A DNA stretch of 7,962 nt, taken from positions 1-7,962 of the forward strand of contig JAEZZB010000060.1 in the NCBI GenBank assembly GCA_023442495.1, given 5' to 3'. Source of the stretch: Bacillota bacterium (GTDB lineage Bacteria > Bacillota > Clostridia > Tissierellales > Peptoniphilaceae). Both the position numbers and the translations under genes were made by a program. The notes under the pieces were generated by a model. The model ran no database searches. It saw only the letters and a list, made by a program, of their open reading frames with translations, and had not been told where the DNA came from. Shown here piece after piece: positions 1 through 6,505 of the stretch (position 1 is its first letter; each line of letters begins with the position of its first letter).

Positions 1-459
1 GAACTTAAAGATAGAGTGGGTTTTTTAGATAGAAAATTACAAAGAATTAATGATGAAATTGACGATAAAATAAGTTGGCAAAAATATGTAGAAAAAGCAT
101 ATAAGGCATCATATGGCTTTGAATGGAGTGGTGATTCTTTATTTTTGGCAAGAGAAAATCTACTATTTACATATATTGACTATTTTATAGATAAATGGAA
201 TGAAGAGCCTCTAAAAGAATTTATAAAAGATATTGCAATTATTATTTCATATAATTTATTCCAAATGGATGGATTAAAATATATCATACCTTTAAGTGAA
301 AAGATCGAAATTGTAGAAGAGATACAACTAGACTTTTTGGATGATAATGATAAAGAAGATAAGAAGATTAAAATAATTCCCGGTAAAAGAGTTAAGATAA
401 TGAATTGGGAAACAGGAAAAATGGAATTTTTTGATAAAGGGTTAAATCATGGAAATTAG
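1..459 (+). CDS. C-terminal part of a probable N6-adenine DNA methyltransferase (5'-truncated by the window edge)
   Basis: The frame is open from the first base, so the 152 visible codons are the tail of a longer protein; the GTG at 16 is unlikely to be its true start because no gene boundary or ribosome site is seen before it. A distinctive stretch at about codons 30-65 (Y-KASYGFEW-GDSLFLARENLLFTYIDYF) followed by an IISYNLFQMDGLKY segment and a final IMNWETGKMEFF resembles, from memory, C-terminal regions of Eco57I-like and other type I/II/III-related adenine methyltransferases. The catalytic motifs (FxGxG, NPPY) would lie upstream and cannot be checked. It overlaps the next gene by 11 bases, so the two are co-translated in one R-M operon. 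Its likely job is host-protective adenine methylation, possibly of one strand of an asymmetric site, with the neighbouring split methyltransferase acting on the other. Family assignment is moderately sure; exact role is inference. Confidence 0.6.
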   Translation, partial: ELKDRVGFLDRKLQRINDEIDDKISWQKYVEKAYKASYGFEWSGDSLFLARENLLFTYIDYFIDKWNEEPLKEFIKDIAIIISYNLFQMDGLKYIIPLSEKIEIVEEIQLDFLDDNDKEDKKIKIIPGKRVKIMNWETGKMEFFDKGLNHGN

Positions 460-3400
460 AGATAGAATAAGGACTACAAAAGAATTAAATCCTAAGATTT
501 ATGCATATATAACTCCTGATGTGATTTCGAATCAAGGTTGGGTTAAAATTGGATATACAGAGCAAGAAAATGCCGATATTAGAATAAAACAACAAACTAC
601 TACTGCAGGAATTAAATATATTAAATTATGGGAAGAGCCAGCAAAATACTACAATAAAGAAGAATATTTTAAAGACTATCAATTACATGATTATTTAGTA
701 AGATTTAAGAATAGAAAGAGAAAAGAAAATTTAGAGTTTTTCTATTACAACGGAAACCAAGAAGAGGCTTTAGATGACTACAACTCTTTTATACACAATG
801 ATTTAAATCAATCAAAAGAAGAGTTAAGCTATATTCTAAGGAAAGAGCAACAAGATGCTGTTGATATGACAAAAGCTTATTTTGAAAATAACGAAGATAG
901 TGAGTTTTTATGGAATGCAAAGCCAAGATTTGGTAAAACACTTACTACTTATGATTTAGTAAAATCAATGGATTTAAGAAATGTCCTAATAGTTACAAAT
1001 AGGCCAGCAATAGCAAATTCATGGTTTGATGATTATGAGAAATTCATAGCATGGAATACTAATTATAAATTCATATCTACAAGTGAATCTCTTAAAGATA
1101 GACCTTCAATAAGCTATAATCAATTTAATGAACTTTTGTTAAATGATGAAAAAGTGAGTAATGACCCTAGGAGAATAGTATTCTTATCACTTCAAGATTT
1201 AAAAGGTTCAAGATATTTTAGTAATAGACCTTATGATAAGCTAAAATGGATAAAAGACACTCCTTGGGATATTCTTGTAATAGATGAAGCCCATGAAGGC
1301 GTAGATACATTTAAGACAGATAGAGCATTTGATAAAATAAAAAGAAAATATACTCTTCATTTATCAGGCACACCATTTAATGCACTAGCTAGTGGTAAAT
1401 TTAGCCAAGAACAGATATATAATTGGACTTATCAAGATGAGCAAGAGCTTAAAGAAGAATGGAATAGCGAATTATCTCATAATCCATATGCATCACTTCC
1501 AAAATTAAATCTATTCTCATACCAAATGTCTCCTATGATTACCGATAAAGTTGAAAATAAAGCAGACATAGATGGTGAAAATATCGATTATGCATTTGAT
1601 TTAAATGAATTTTTCAAAACAGAAAATGGAAAATTCGTATATGAAAAGGATGTAAATAAATGGCTTGACACATTATCAAGAAATGAAAAATATCCATTCT
1701 CAACTAAGGAACTAAGAAATGAATTAAAGCATACACTTTGGCTATTAAATAGAGTAGATTCAGTAAAAGCATTAGAAAAACTTTTACGAAATCATCCAGT
1801 ATTTGAAAATTATGAAATTGTAATTGCAGCTGGTGATGGTAAATCTCTTGAATCAGAAATGGATGATGCAATTGCAAACGAATCTTCTCTACAAAAGGTA
1901 AAAAAAGCAATTGAAAATAACGATAAGACAATAACTCTATCTGTTGGTCAATTAACTACGGGAGTTACAATTCCACAATGGACTGGAGTTCTAATATTAT
2001 CAAATATTAAATCTGCAAGTCTATATATGCAAGCGGCATTTAGATCACAAAATCCATGGGAATATATCGATAAAGGTAAGCTCGTAAAGAAGGAAAATGC
2101 ATATATATTTGACTTTGCACCTGAAAGAACACTCATGCTTTATTACGAGTTTGCAAATAATCTCAATAGAAGTACAGCTCAAGGTAGAGGTACAACTGAA
2201 GAACATGAAGAAAATATCAAAAAATTACTTAATTTCTTCCCGGTAATTGCAGAAGATGATGAAGGAAAAATGGTAGACCTTGATGCAAAACAGGTAATGA
2301 CTATTCCGAAACATTTAAAGGCAAGAGAAGTAGTTAAAAGAGGATTTATGTCCAATTTACTATTTCAAAATATCGCTGGAATATTCTCATCAGAACCAGA
2401 ACTTAGAGAAATACTTGATAATCTTCCAGCATATAAAGAAGGTAAAATTTATAGTCAAAAAAATATAGATTATGAGTCAGTAGATGTTGATGAAGATGGG
2501 GATGTTGTAATAGACGAAGGTATTGTAATCAATGATTTTAATGTTAAATTTGGTGAAAAATTATATAAAGAAATAACTGAAAAAATAGAAGATACTTTTA
2601 ACAAAAAAAATGAAATTAATTACATCGTTAACTCTGTTAAAGAGACTATTAAACCAGGTTTAAATCAAATTGCTAAAGAAACTGGTGTTAATAAAACTCA
2701 AAGTGAAAGAATTCTTAATCAAAAAGCTGAAGAACTAAGAACAGAACTTATAAAAGTTGAATACGACAAAGACATGTCTATTAATAATTTAAATCTAGAT
2801 TATAAAAAAGAAATAGAAAAAGCAACAACAGAAGAAGAAAAGACTGCAATTGAAGAGAAACATACTAAGGAATTAGAAAAAATAGTAAGTGATTACAAAG
2901 AAGAAATCACTAAAACTATTACTGAAACTCATGAAAACATTGCCCTTGAAAGTATTAAAGAAGTTCATAAAGTATCTGAAACTAAATTAAAGTCCGCAGA
3001 AGAAGACAAGACAAGAGATAGACTTCGTGGTTTTGCAAGAACAATACCGTCATTTTTAATGGCATATGGTACCAATGAAACAAGATTGAATAATTTTGAT
3101 GAATTGATAGATGATAAAGTATTTAAAGATGTTACAAGTATTAGCTTAGATCAATTTAGAATTTTAAGGGATAAATACAATTTATTTAATGAGATAGTAT
3201 TTAATGAATCCGTACAAGAATTTCTAAAGAAAAAGGAAGAGTTATCTAATTACTTCGATGAAAGTCACGATGAAGATATATTTGATTATATTCCACCACA
3301 AAAGACGAATCAAATTTACACACCTAGAAATGTTGTAAATATGATGCTTGATGCACTTGAAAAAGAAAATCAAGGCATATTCACAAATAGTTCAAAGACT

Positions 3401-3712
3401 TTTGCTGACCTTTATGTCAAATCAGGATTATATTTAACTGAGATGGTTAAGAGATTGTACAAGGGGCTTGAAAATGAAATCCCAAATTCAAATGAGAGAA
3501 TTAAGCACATCCTAGAAAATCAAATATATGGCTTTGCACCAACAGAGATTATCTACAAAATTGCCAAGAACTTTATATTTGGTTTTGATGATACAGCACA
3601 AACAATCGACTCTTCTCATTTTGTACTACTTGACACCGAACCTTATGCAAAAGGAGAAATGGACATGAGTTTAGAAGAAAAATTAGATGTTTTATTTGGA
3701 GGTGAAAAATGA
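449..3712 (+). CDS. GIY-YIG/T5orf172-like nuclease + SF2 DEAH helicase + N-terminal half of an adenine methyltransferase (R-M large subunit)
   Basis: A 1087-aa multidomain restriction protein. Residues ~16-100 resemble the T5orf172/GIY-YIG fold: IYAY at 17-20, WVKIGYT at 31-37, Arg45, LH at 79-80 and EFF at 96-98 fit the family's Tyr, KIG, Arg, His and Glu positions, suggesting the DNA-cutting module. An SF2 translocase follows: Walker A-like NAKPRFGKT at 156-164, DEAH at 279-282, SGT at 306-308, motif V-like LTTGVTIP at 502-509 and motif VI-like QAAFRSQNP at 528-536. An acidic patch (~678-690) and a long charged, probably coiled-coil stretch (~755-850) act as coupler. Residues ~955-1046 look like methyltransferase motifs X/I (QIYTPRNVV, then FADLYVKSGLYL at 985-996) and GFAPTEII. 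The NPPY motif is absent; it is supplied by the next gene. AAAGGG at 436-441 lies 7 bases before the ATG. Cytosolic, ATP-dependent restriction is inferred; domain order recalls Type ISP enzymes. Confidence 0.8.
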   Translation: MEIRDRIRTTKELNPKIYAYITPDVISNQGWVKIGYTEQENADIRIKQQTTTAGIKYIKLWEEPAKYYNKEEYFKDYQLHDYLVRFKNRKRKENLEFFYYNGNQEEALDDYNSFIHNDLNQSKEELSYILRKEQQDAVDMTKAYFENNEDSEFLWNAKPRFGKTLTTYDLVKSMDLRNVLIVTNRPAIANSWFDDYEKFIAWNTNYKFISTSESLKDRPSISYNQFNELLLNDEKVSNDPRRIVFLSLQDLKGSRYFSNRPYDKLKWIKDTPWDILVIDEAHEGVDTFKTDRAFDKIKRKYTLHLSGTPFNALASGKFSQEQIYNWTYQDEQELKEEWNSELSHNPYASLPKLNLFSYQMSPMITDKVENKADIDGENIDYAFDLNEFFKTENGKFVYEKDVNKWLDTLSRNEKYPFSTKELRNELKHTLWLLNRVDSVKALEKLLRNHPVFENYEIVIAAGDGKSLESEMDDAIANESSLQKVKKAIENNDKTITLSVGQLTTGVTIPQWTGVLILSNIKSASLYMQAAFRSQNPWEYIDKGKLVKKENAYIFDFAPERTLMLYYEFANNLNRSTAQGRGTTEEHEENIKKLLNFFPVIAEDDEGKMVDLDAKQVMTIPKHLKAREVVKRGFMSNLLFQNIAGIFSSEPELREILDNLPAYKEGKIYSQKNIDYESVDVDEDGDVVIDEGIVINDFNVKFGEKLYKEITEKIEDTFNKKNEINYIVNSVKETIKPGLNQIAKETGVNKTQSERILNQKAEELRTELIKVEYDKDMSINNLNLDYKKEIEKATTEEEKTAIEEKHTKELEKIVSDYKEEITKTITETHENIALESIKEVHKVSETKLKSAEEDKTRDRLRGFARTIPSFLMAYGTNETRLNNFDELIDDKVFKDVTSISLDQFRILRDKYNLFNEIVFNESVQEFLKKKEELSNYFDESHDEDIFDYIPPQKTNQIYTPRNVVNMMLDALEKENQGIFTNSSKTFADLYVKSGLYLTEMVKRLYKGLENEIPNSNERIKHILENQIYGFAPTEIIYKIAKNFIFGFDDTAQTIDSSHFVLLDTEPYAKGEMDMSLEEKLDVLFGGEK
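3698..3712 (+). promoter_or_regulatory. Strong Shine-Dalgarno and ATGA stop/start overlap between the two halves of the methyltransferase
   Basis: GGAGGTG at 3698-3704 lies inside the last codons of the helicase gene, four bases before the ATG at 3709. The upstream stop codon TGA (3710-3712) overlaps this ATG. The arrangement argues for genuine re-initiation and translational coupling, giving near-equal amounts of both chains, rather than a sequencing frameshift. The downstream frame also has a TGA at 3703-3705, so the third gene cannot be read from further upstream in that frame. Confidence 0.8.
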
Positions 3713-4746
3713 AATTTGATGTTGTAGTGGGGAACCCTCCATATGATAAAGATACTGATAACAATAGAGATTCTCCTATTTATCATTTCTTTTATGAATT
3801 GGCTTTTGAAATTTCTGATATATCAGTACTTATTAGTCCAGCTAGATTTTTATTTAATGCTGGACATACACCGAAAGCATGGAATGATAAGATGCTTAAT
3901 GATCCTAATCTAAAAGTTGCTTTCTTTACACAAAAAGGAAGCGATGTATTTAATAATACAGATATTAAAGGTGGAGTAACAGTTATATATAGAGATAAGA
4001 ATAAAGAATTTGGAGCAATTGAATCATTTACTAGTCATGAAGAATTGAATAGCATATTAAAAAAAGTAAATTCAGACAGCAAATTTGTATCATTAAATAC
4101 AATTCATCATGGAAATAGTAGTTATAAGTTTACTCCACTAGTATATGAAGATTTTCCAGAATTAAAGGAAGTAGTAAAAAAACAAGAAAGAAATTCAATA
4201 GGTTCAAAAGTTTTTGAAACTCACAGTATTTTATTTAAGGATAAGCCTGATGAAGAGCATACGGTTGGTTTATGGGGACTATCTAATAGAAAAAGAGGGT
4301 TAAAATGGATTAATAAGAAATATATTAGAGAACACCCCAATTTAAATAGGTACAAGATATTAGTCCCAGGAGCGAATGGAACAGGGGCAATAGGAGAAAT
4401 TTTAAGTACACCCCTAATCGGGGAACCCCTAATCGGGGAACCCCTAATCGGGTATACCCAAACATTTATAAGTTTCGGTGAATTTGATAATGAAATTGAA
4501 GCTATTAACGCATTAAAATATATAAAAACAAAATTTGCTAGAACAATGTTAGGAGTGTTAAAAATTACTCAAAACAACAAAACAAAACATGTTTGGAAAT
4601 ATGTTCCACTACAAGACTTTACAAACAATTCAAATATTGACTGGTCAAAATCAATTCCTGAAATTGACCAACAATTGTATAAAAAGTATGGTCTATCTGA
4701 TAAAGAAATATGCTTTATAGAAGAAAAAGTAAAAGCGATGGAGTGA
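3709..4746 (+). CDS. Eco57I-like adenine DNA methyltransferase C-terminal subunit (NPPY motif plus probable target-recognition region)
   Basis: A 345-aa protein that begins almost at the catalytic motif: MKFDVVVGNPPY places NPPY at residues 9-12, the signature of N6-adenine (or N4-cytosine) methyltransferases. It lacks the S-adenosylmethionine-binding motif I, which has a counterpart in the C-terminus of the preceding gene, so the two chains probably assemble into one active site. Residues ~38-60 (VLISPARFLFNAGHTPKAW) and ~78-110 (VFNNTDIKGGVTVIYRD) continue the fold. The second half (~190-345) probably reads the DNA target; it ends with a conserved-looking block at ~264-300 (ALKYIKTKFARTMLG, ITQNN, WKYVPL) known to me from Eco57I-like and related enzymes. 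A 15-bp in-frame repeat encodes PLIGEPLIGEPLIG at 235-248. The start is fixed by a strong ribosome site and an ATGA overlap. The role as modification/specificity subunit is well supported; the recognised site is unknown. Confidence 0.82.
   Translation: MKFDVVVGNPPYDKDTDNNRDSPIYHFFYELAFEISDISVLISPARFLFNAGHTPKAWNDKMLNDPNLKVAFFTQKGSDVFNNTDIKGGVTVIYRDKNKEFGAIESFTSHEELNSILKKVNSDSKFVSLNTIHHGNSSYKFTPLVYEDFPELKEVVKKQERNSIGSKVFETHSILFKDKPDEEHTVGLWGLSNRKRGLKWINKKYIREHPNLNRYKILVPGANGTGAIGEILSTPLIGEPLIGEPLIGYTQTFISFGEFDNEIEAINALKYIKTKFARTMLGVLKITQNNKTKHVWKYVPLQDFTNNSNIDWSKSIPEIDQQLYKKYGLSDKEICFIEEKVKAME
4411..4452 (+). repeat. GC-rich 15-bp in-frame tandem repeat (2.8 copies) inside the methyltransferase gene
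   Basis: Two perfect copies of CCCCTAATCGGGGAA (4411-4425, 4426-4440) and a 12-base third copy ending at 4452. The unit is five codons, adding P-L-I-G-E per copy, so copy changes keep the frame and alter only the length of a loop at residues 235-248. Each unit has CCCC/GGGG arms around TAATC and could form a short hairpin. Its GC content stands out sharply from the AT-rich gene around it. There are no spacers between copies, so it is not a CRISPR array. Confidence 0.95.
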
Positions 4747-4781
4747 AAATAAAATTGAAAATTTTATTTTTAGTCCATCGC
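4735..4781. repeat. Large imperfect palindrome overlapping the stop codon of the last R-M gene
   Basis: Arms at 4735-4756 and 4760-4781 match at 20 of 22 positions around a 3-base loop (GAA). The outer eight bases are GCGATGGA/TCCATCGC and the inner eleven are AAAATAAAATT and its complement. The last codons and the TGA stop of the methyltransferase gene lie in the left arm. There is no T-run after the right arm, so a classical intrinsic terminator is not shown; the U-rich part is inside the stem. It may still end or stabilise the R-M transcript, or mark the boundary of the acquired segment. Confidence 0.75.
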
Positions 4782-5046
4782 AGACGTGGATTTCTATAAT
4801 GATGTAAGATCAGAATATTTATCTTAAATCTGTTCAAAAATCAATTTTTAGAATATATGAGTTGTGATAAAGATTATAAAATGTTTTTATGAGGAAATTT
4901 AGAGTTGTTTAGATATTAATTTTTATATTAAATCAGATTATATATTATCTTTGTAAATTTTAAACTAAATTATTAATATATTTATAACAAATGTCTCACA
5001 AATCACACTATCTTTTATATTTTTGTTATATAATAAAGTTAAATAA
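4782..5046. other. AT-rich intergenic spacer between the R-M island and ldh
   Basis: I see no gene here on either strand. Small structures are present: a 6-bp inverted repeat TAAGAT/ATCTTA (4805-4810, 4821-4826) and an imperfect A/T palindrome at 4833-4853. Both are weak in such AT-rich DNA. The right end carries the probable ldh promoter. Confidence 0.6.
5006..5034 (+). promoter_or_regulatory. Probable ldh promoter
   Basis: TATAAT at 5029-5034 is a perfect -10 hexamer, about 30 bases before the ldh start. An overlapping reading, TGT before TATATA at 5024-5032, would be an extended -10. The -35 region at 17-bp spacing (CACTAT, 5006-5011) is a poor match, so the promoter may depend on the extended -10 or on a regulator. 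Half-site-like TAACAA (4985-4990), TCACAA (4996-5001) and TTGTTA (5023-5028, touching the -10) lie close by and recall parts of Rex redox-repressor sites, but no full Rex operator is visible. Confidence 0.55.
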
Positions 5047-5064
5047 GTGAAAAGGGGAAATGTT

Positions 5065-5997
5065 ATGAAAAATAAAATTGTTTTAATAGGTGACGGAGCT
5101 GTTGGTTCATCATATGCATTTGCATTGACATTATTAGGAGTTGGAAGAGAACTTGGAATTATTGATGTAAATAAAAATAAGGCTGAAGGTGATGCAATGG
5201 ATTTATCTGATGCATTATCATTCACAGCACCAAAGGATATTTATGCTGCAAGTTATGATGATTGTAAAGATGCAGATATAGTTGTAATTACTGCAGGCTT
5301 ACCACAAAAACCTGGAGAAACTAGATTAGACTTAGTTGAAAAGAATTTAAAGATATTAAAAGGAATAGTTACAAGTGTAGTGAGTTCAGGATTTAATGGA
5401 ATATTTGTAGTAGCATCTAATCCAGTGGATATTTTAACTTATGCTACATGGAAATATAGTGGATTTAATGCAAATAGAGTTATAGGTACTGGTACAATGC
5501 TTGACTCATCAAGACTTAGAAAAGAAATTGCAGAACTTTCTAAAGTTGATCCAAGATCAGTTCATGCCTATATTATGGGAGAACATGGAGATAGTGAATT
5601 TGCAGTATGGTCACATGCAAATATTGGAGGTCTTCCAATAGATGAATGGGTAAAACATAATAAAGTTGATGAAAGTAGTTTATTAAGCTCATTTAATAAA
5701 GTTCGTGATGCTGCTTATGAAATTATTAATAAGAAAGGTGCAACATTCTATGGTATAGCAGCTGCAATGGCTAATTTAACAAAAGCTATATTAAATAATG
5801 AAAACAGCATATATTCAGTTTCAGCATATTTGCGTGGCGAATATGGTCATGAAGAAATCTATGTTGGTGTACCTGCAATAATTAATGCAAATGGTGTTAA
5901 AACAGTTTTAGAAATTCCACTTACAGATAATGAACAAGAAAGAATGGACGAATCAGTACAAATATTAAAAGATATTATTGATAAATCAATGAAATAA
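5065..5997 (+). CDS. ldh: L-lactate dehydrogenase
   Basis: A 310-aa NAD-dependent enzyme that reduces pyruvate to L-lactate and regenerates NAD+ at the end of glycolysis; a soluble tetramer in its family. The Rossmann motif is GDGAVG at 9-14 and Asp34 is the NAD-selecting acid. The substrate loop GLPQKPGETR has Gln81 where malate dehydrogenases have Arg, which supports lactate over malate. Asn119 (SNPVD), Asp147, Arg150 and the catalytic His174 (GEHGDSE) are all present. Arg152 and His167 occupy the positions of the fructose-1,6-bisphosphate site of Bacillus-type enzymes, so allosteric activation by that sugar is likely. An upstream in-frame GTG at 5047 is rejected because AAAGGGG (5051-5057) sits 7 bases before the ATG at 5065 and the chain then starts as usual for the family. 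It has its own promoter and terminator and appears monocistronic. Length and motifs show no damage. Confidence 0.96.
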   Translation: MKNKIVLIGDGAVGSSYAFALTLLGVGRELGIIDVNKNKAEGDAMDLSDALSFTAPKDIYAASYDDCKDADIVVITAGLPQKPGETRLDLVEKNLKILKGIVTSVVSSGFNGIFVVASNPVDILTYATWKYSGFNANRVIGTGTMLDSSRLRKEIAELSKVDPRSVHAYIMGEHGDSEFAVWSHANIGGLPIDEWVKHNKVDESSLLSSFNKVRDAAYEIINKKGATFYGIAAAMANLTKAILNNENSIYSVSAYLRGEYGHEEIYVGVPAIINANGVKTVLEIPLTDNEQERMDESVQILKDIIDKSMK

Positions 5998-6011
5998 AAT
6001 ATTTATTTATG

Positions 6012-6048
6012 CGAAGGCTTATAATTATTTGTTGGCCTTCGTTTTTTT
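6012..6048 (+). terminator. Rho-independent terminator of ldh
   Basis: CGAAGGC (6012-6018) pairs perfectly with GCCTTCG (6035-6041), with one further T-G pair possible, around a 16-base AT-rich loop, and is followed directly by seven Ts (6042-6048). It starts 15 bases after the ldh stop codon. Confidence 0.93.
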
Positions 6049-6439
6049 ATTAAGTAAAGTCGGTAAATTGAATTGATGAATATAGTTTAATATATCTAAT
6101 AATTTTTATATTTCGTCATAAAACTAAATTTGGTTTGATAAAGAATATATTAAATTATTTAGTGATTATCTGTCTTAAATTTTAATAATAGTTAAATGAT
6201 AATATATAAAAAAGATAGTTATATAGAAATGAAATAATATTCTTTTATTGTAAAGTCAATAAATATTTTAAATCAATAATATAGTTTATTATCTGTAAAA
6301 TATAAATGTCTAAAAAATGTAAAATATTTAATTATTTTTAAAAGTATATATAATACGGAAAATATCAAGAATCTATTGAAATATGAAAAGTTTTCACATG
6401 TCTAACGATATTATGATAACGATTTCTTATATTTTTATA
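6049..6439. other. Very AT-rich gene-free region with short degenerate repeats
   Basis: Both strands are full of stop codons and I find no gene, tRNA or clear structured RNA. Two segments, 6055-6097 and 6251-6294, share the same ordered elements (TAAAGTC, then TAAAT, then AATATAGTTTA, then TATCT) and may be a decayed direct duplication. TAACGAT occurs twice at 6403-6409 and 6417-6423, 14 bases apart, just upstream of the next promoter. Confidence 0.5.
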
Positions 6440-6468
6440 TGGAAATAAATATTCTTATATAGTATAAT
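6440..6468 (+). promoter_or_regulatory. Sigma-A-type promoter for the unknown gene-ruvC-ruvA operon
   Basis: A perfect -10 TATAAT at 6463-6468 and a 4/6 -35 match TGGAAA at 6440-6445, with the optimal 17-bp spacing. Predicted transcription would start near 6475, giving a leader of about 30 bases before the ATG at 6506. Confidence 0.7.
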
Positions 6469-6505
6469 TTTAGTTGCGAAATGGTTACAAAGAGCGGGAG
6501 GTAAT

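Noticed and set aside
16..459. First gene as a complete small protein starting at GTG 16
   Set aside because: The frame is open to the window edge and the residues resemble the C-terminus of a much larger enzyme, so it is treated as truncated.
1704..2136. Two minus-strand open frames of 75 and 62 codons inside the helicase gene
   Set aside because: They lie wholly within a well-supported gene with recognisable motifs, have no family resemblance and read as antisense shadows.
3700..3712. Programmed -1 frameshift fusing the helicase protein to the methyltransferase subunit
   Set aside because: A slip on the five As would join the frames, but there is no classical slippery heptamer, and a strong ribosome site plus ATGA overlap explains expression more simply. 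It is not excluded.
3573..3764. Minus-strand open frame across the helicase/methyltransferase junction
   Set aside because: It is antisense to two supported coding regions, and nothing in its translation looks like a protein family.
4411..4452. CRISPR-like or mobile-element repeat
   Set aside because: The copies are directly adjacent with no spacers, are only 15 bp and keep the reading frame of the gene.
4735..4781. Classical intrinsic terminator for the R-M operon
   Set aside because: The T-rich part is inside the stem and no T-run follows the right arm, so it is listed as an inverted repeat instead.
5047..5064. GTG at 5047 as an earlier start for ldh
   Set aside because: The best ribosome site (5051-5057) lies downstream of it and at the correct distance from the ATG at 5065, which also gives the usual N-terminus.
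4965..5225. Minus-strand open frame over the ldh promoter and 5' end
   Set aside because: It is antisense to the conserved NAD-binding start of ldh and its low-complexity translation looks like a shadow.
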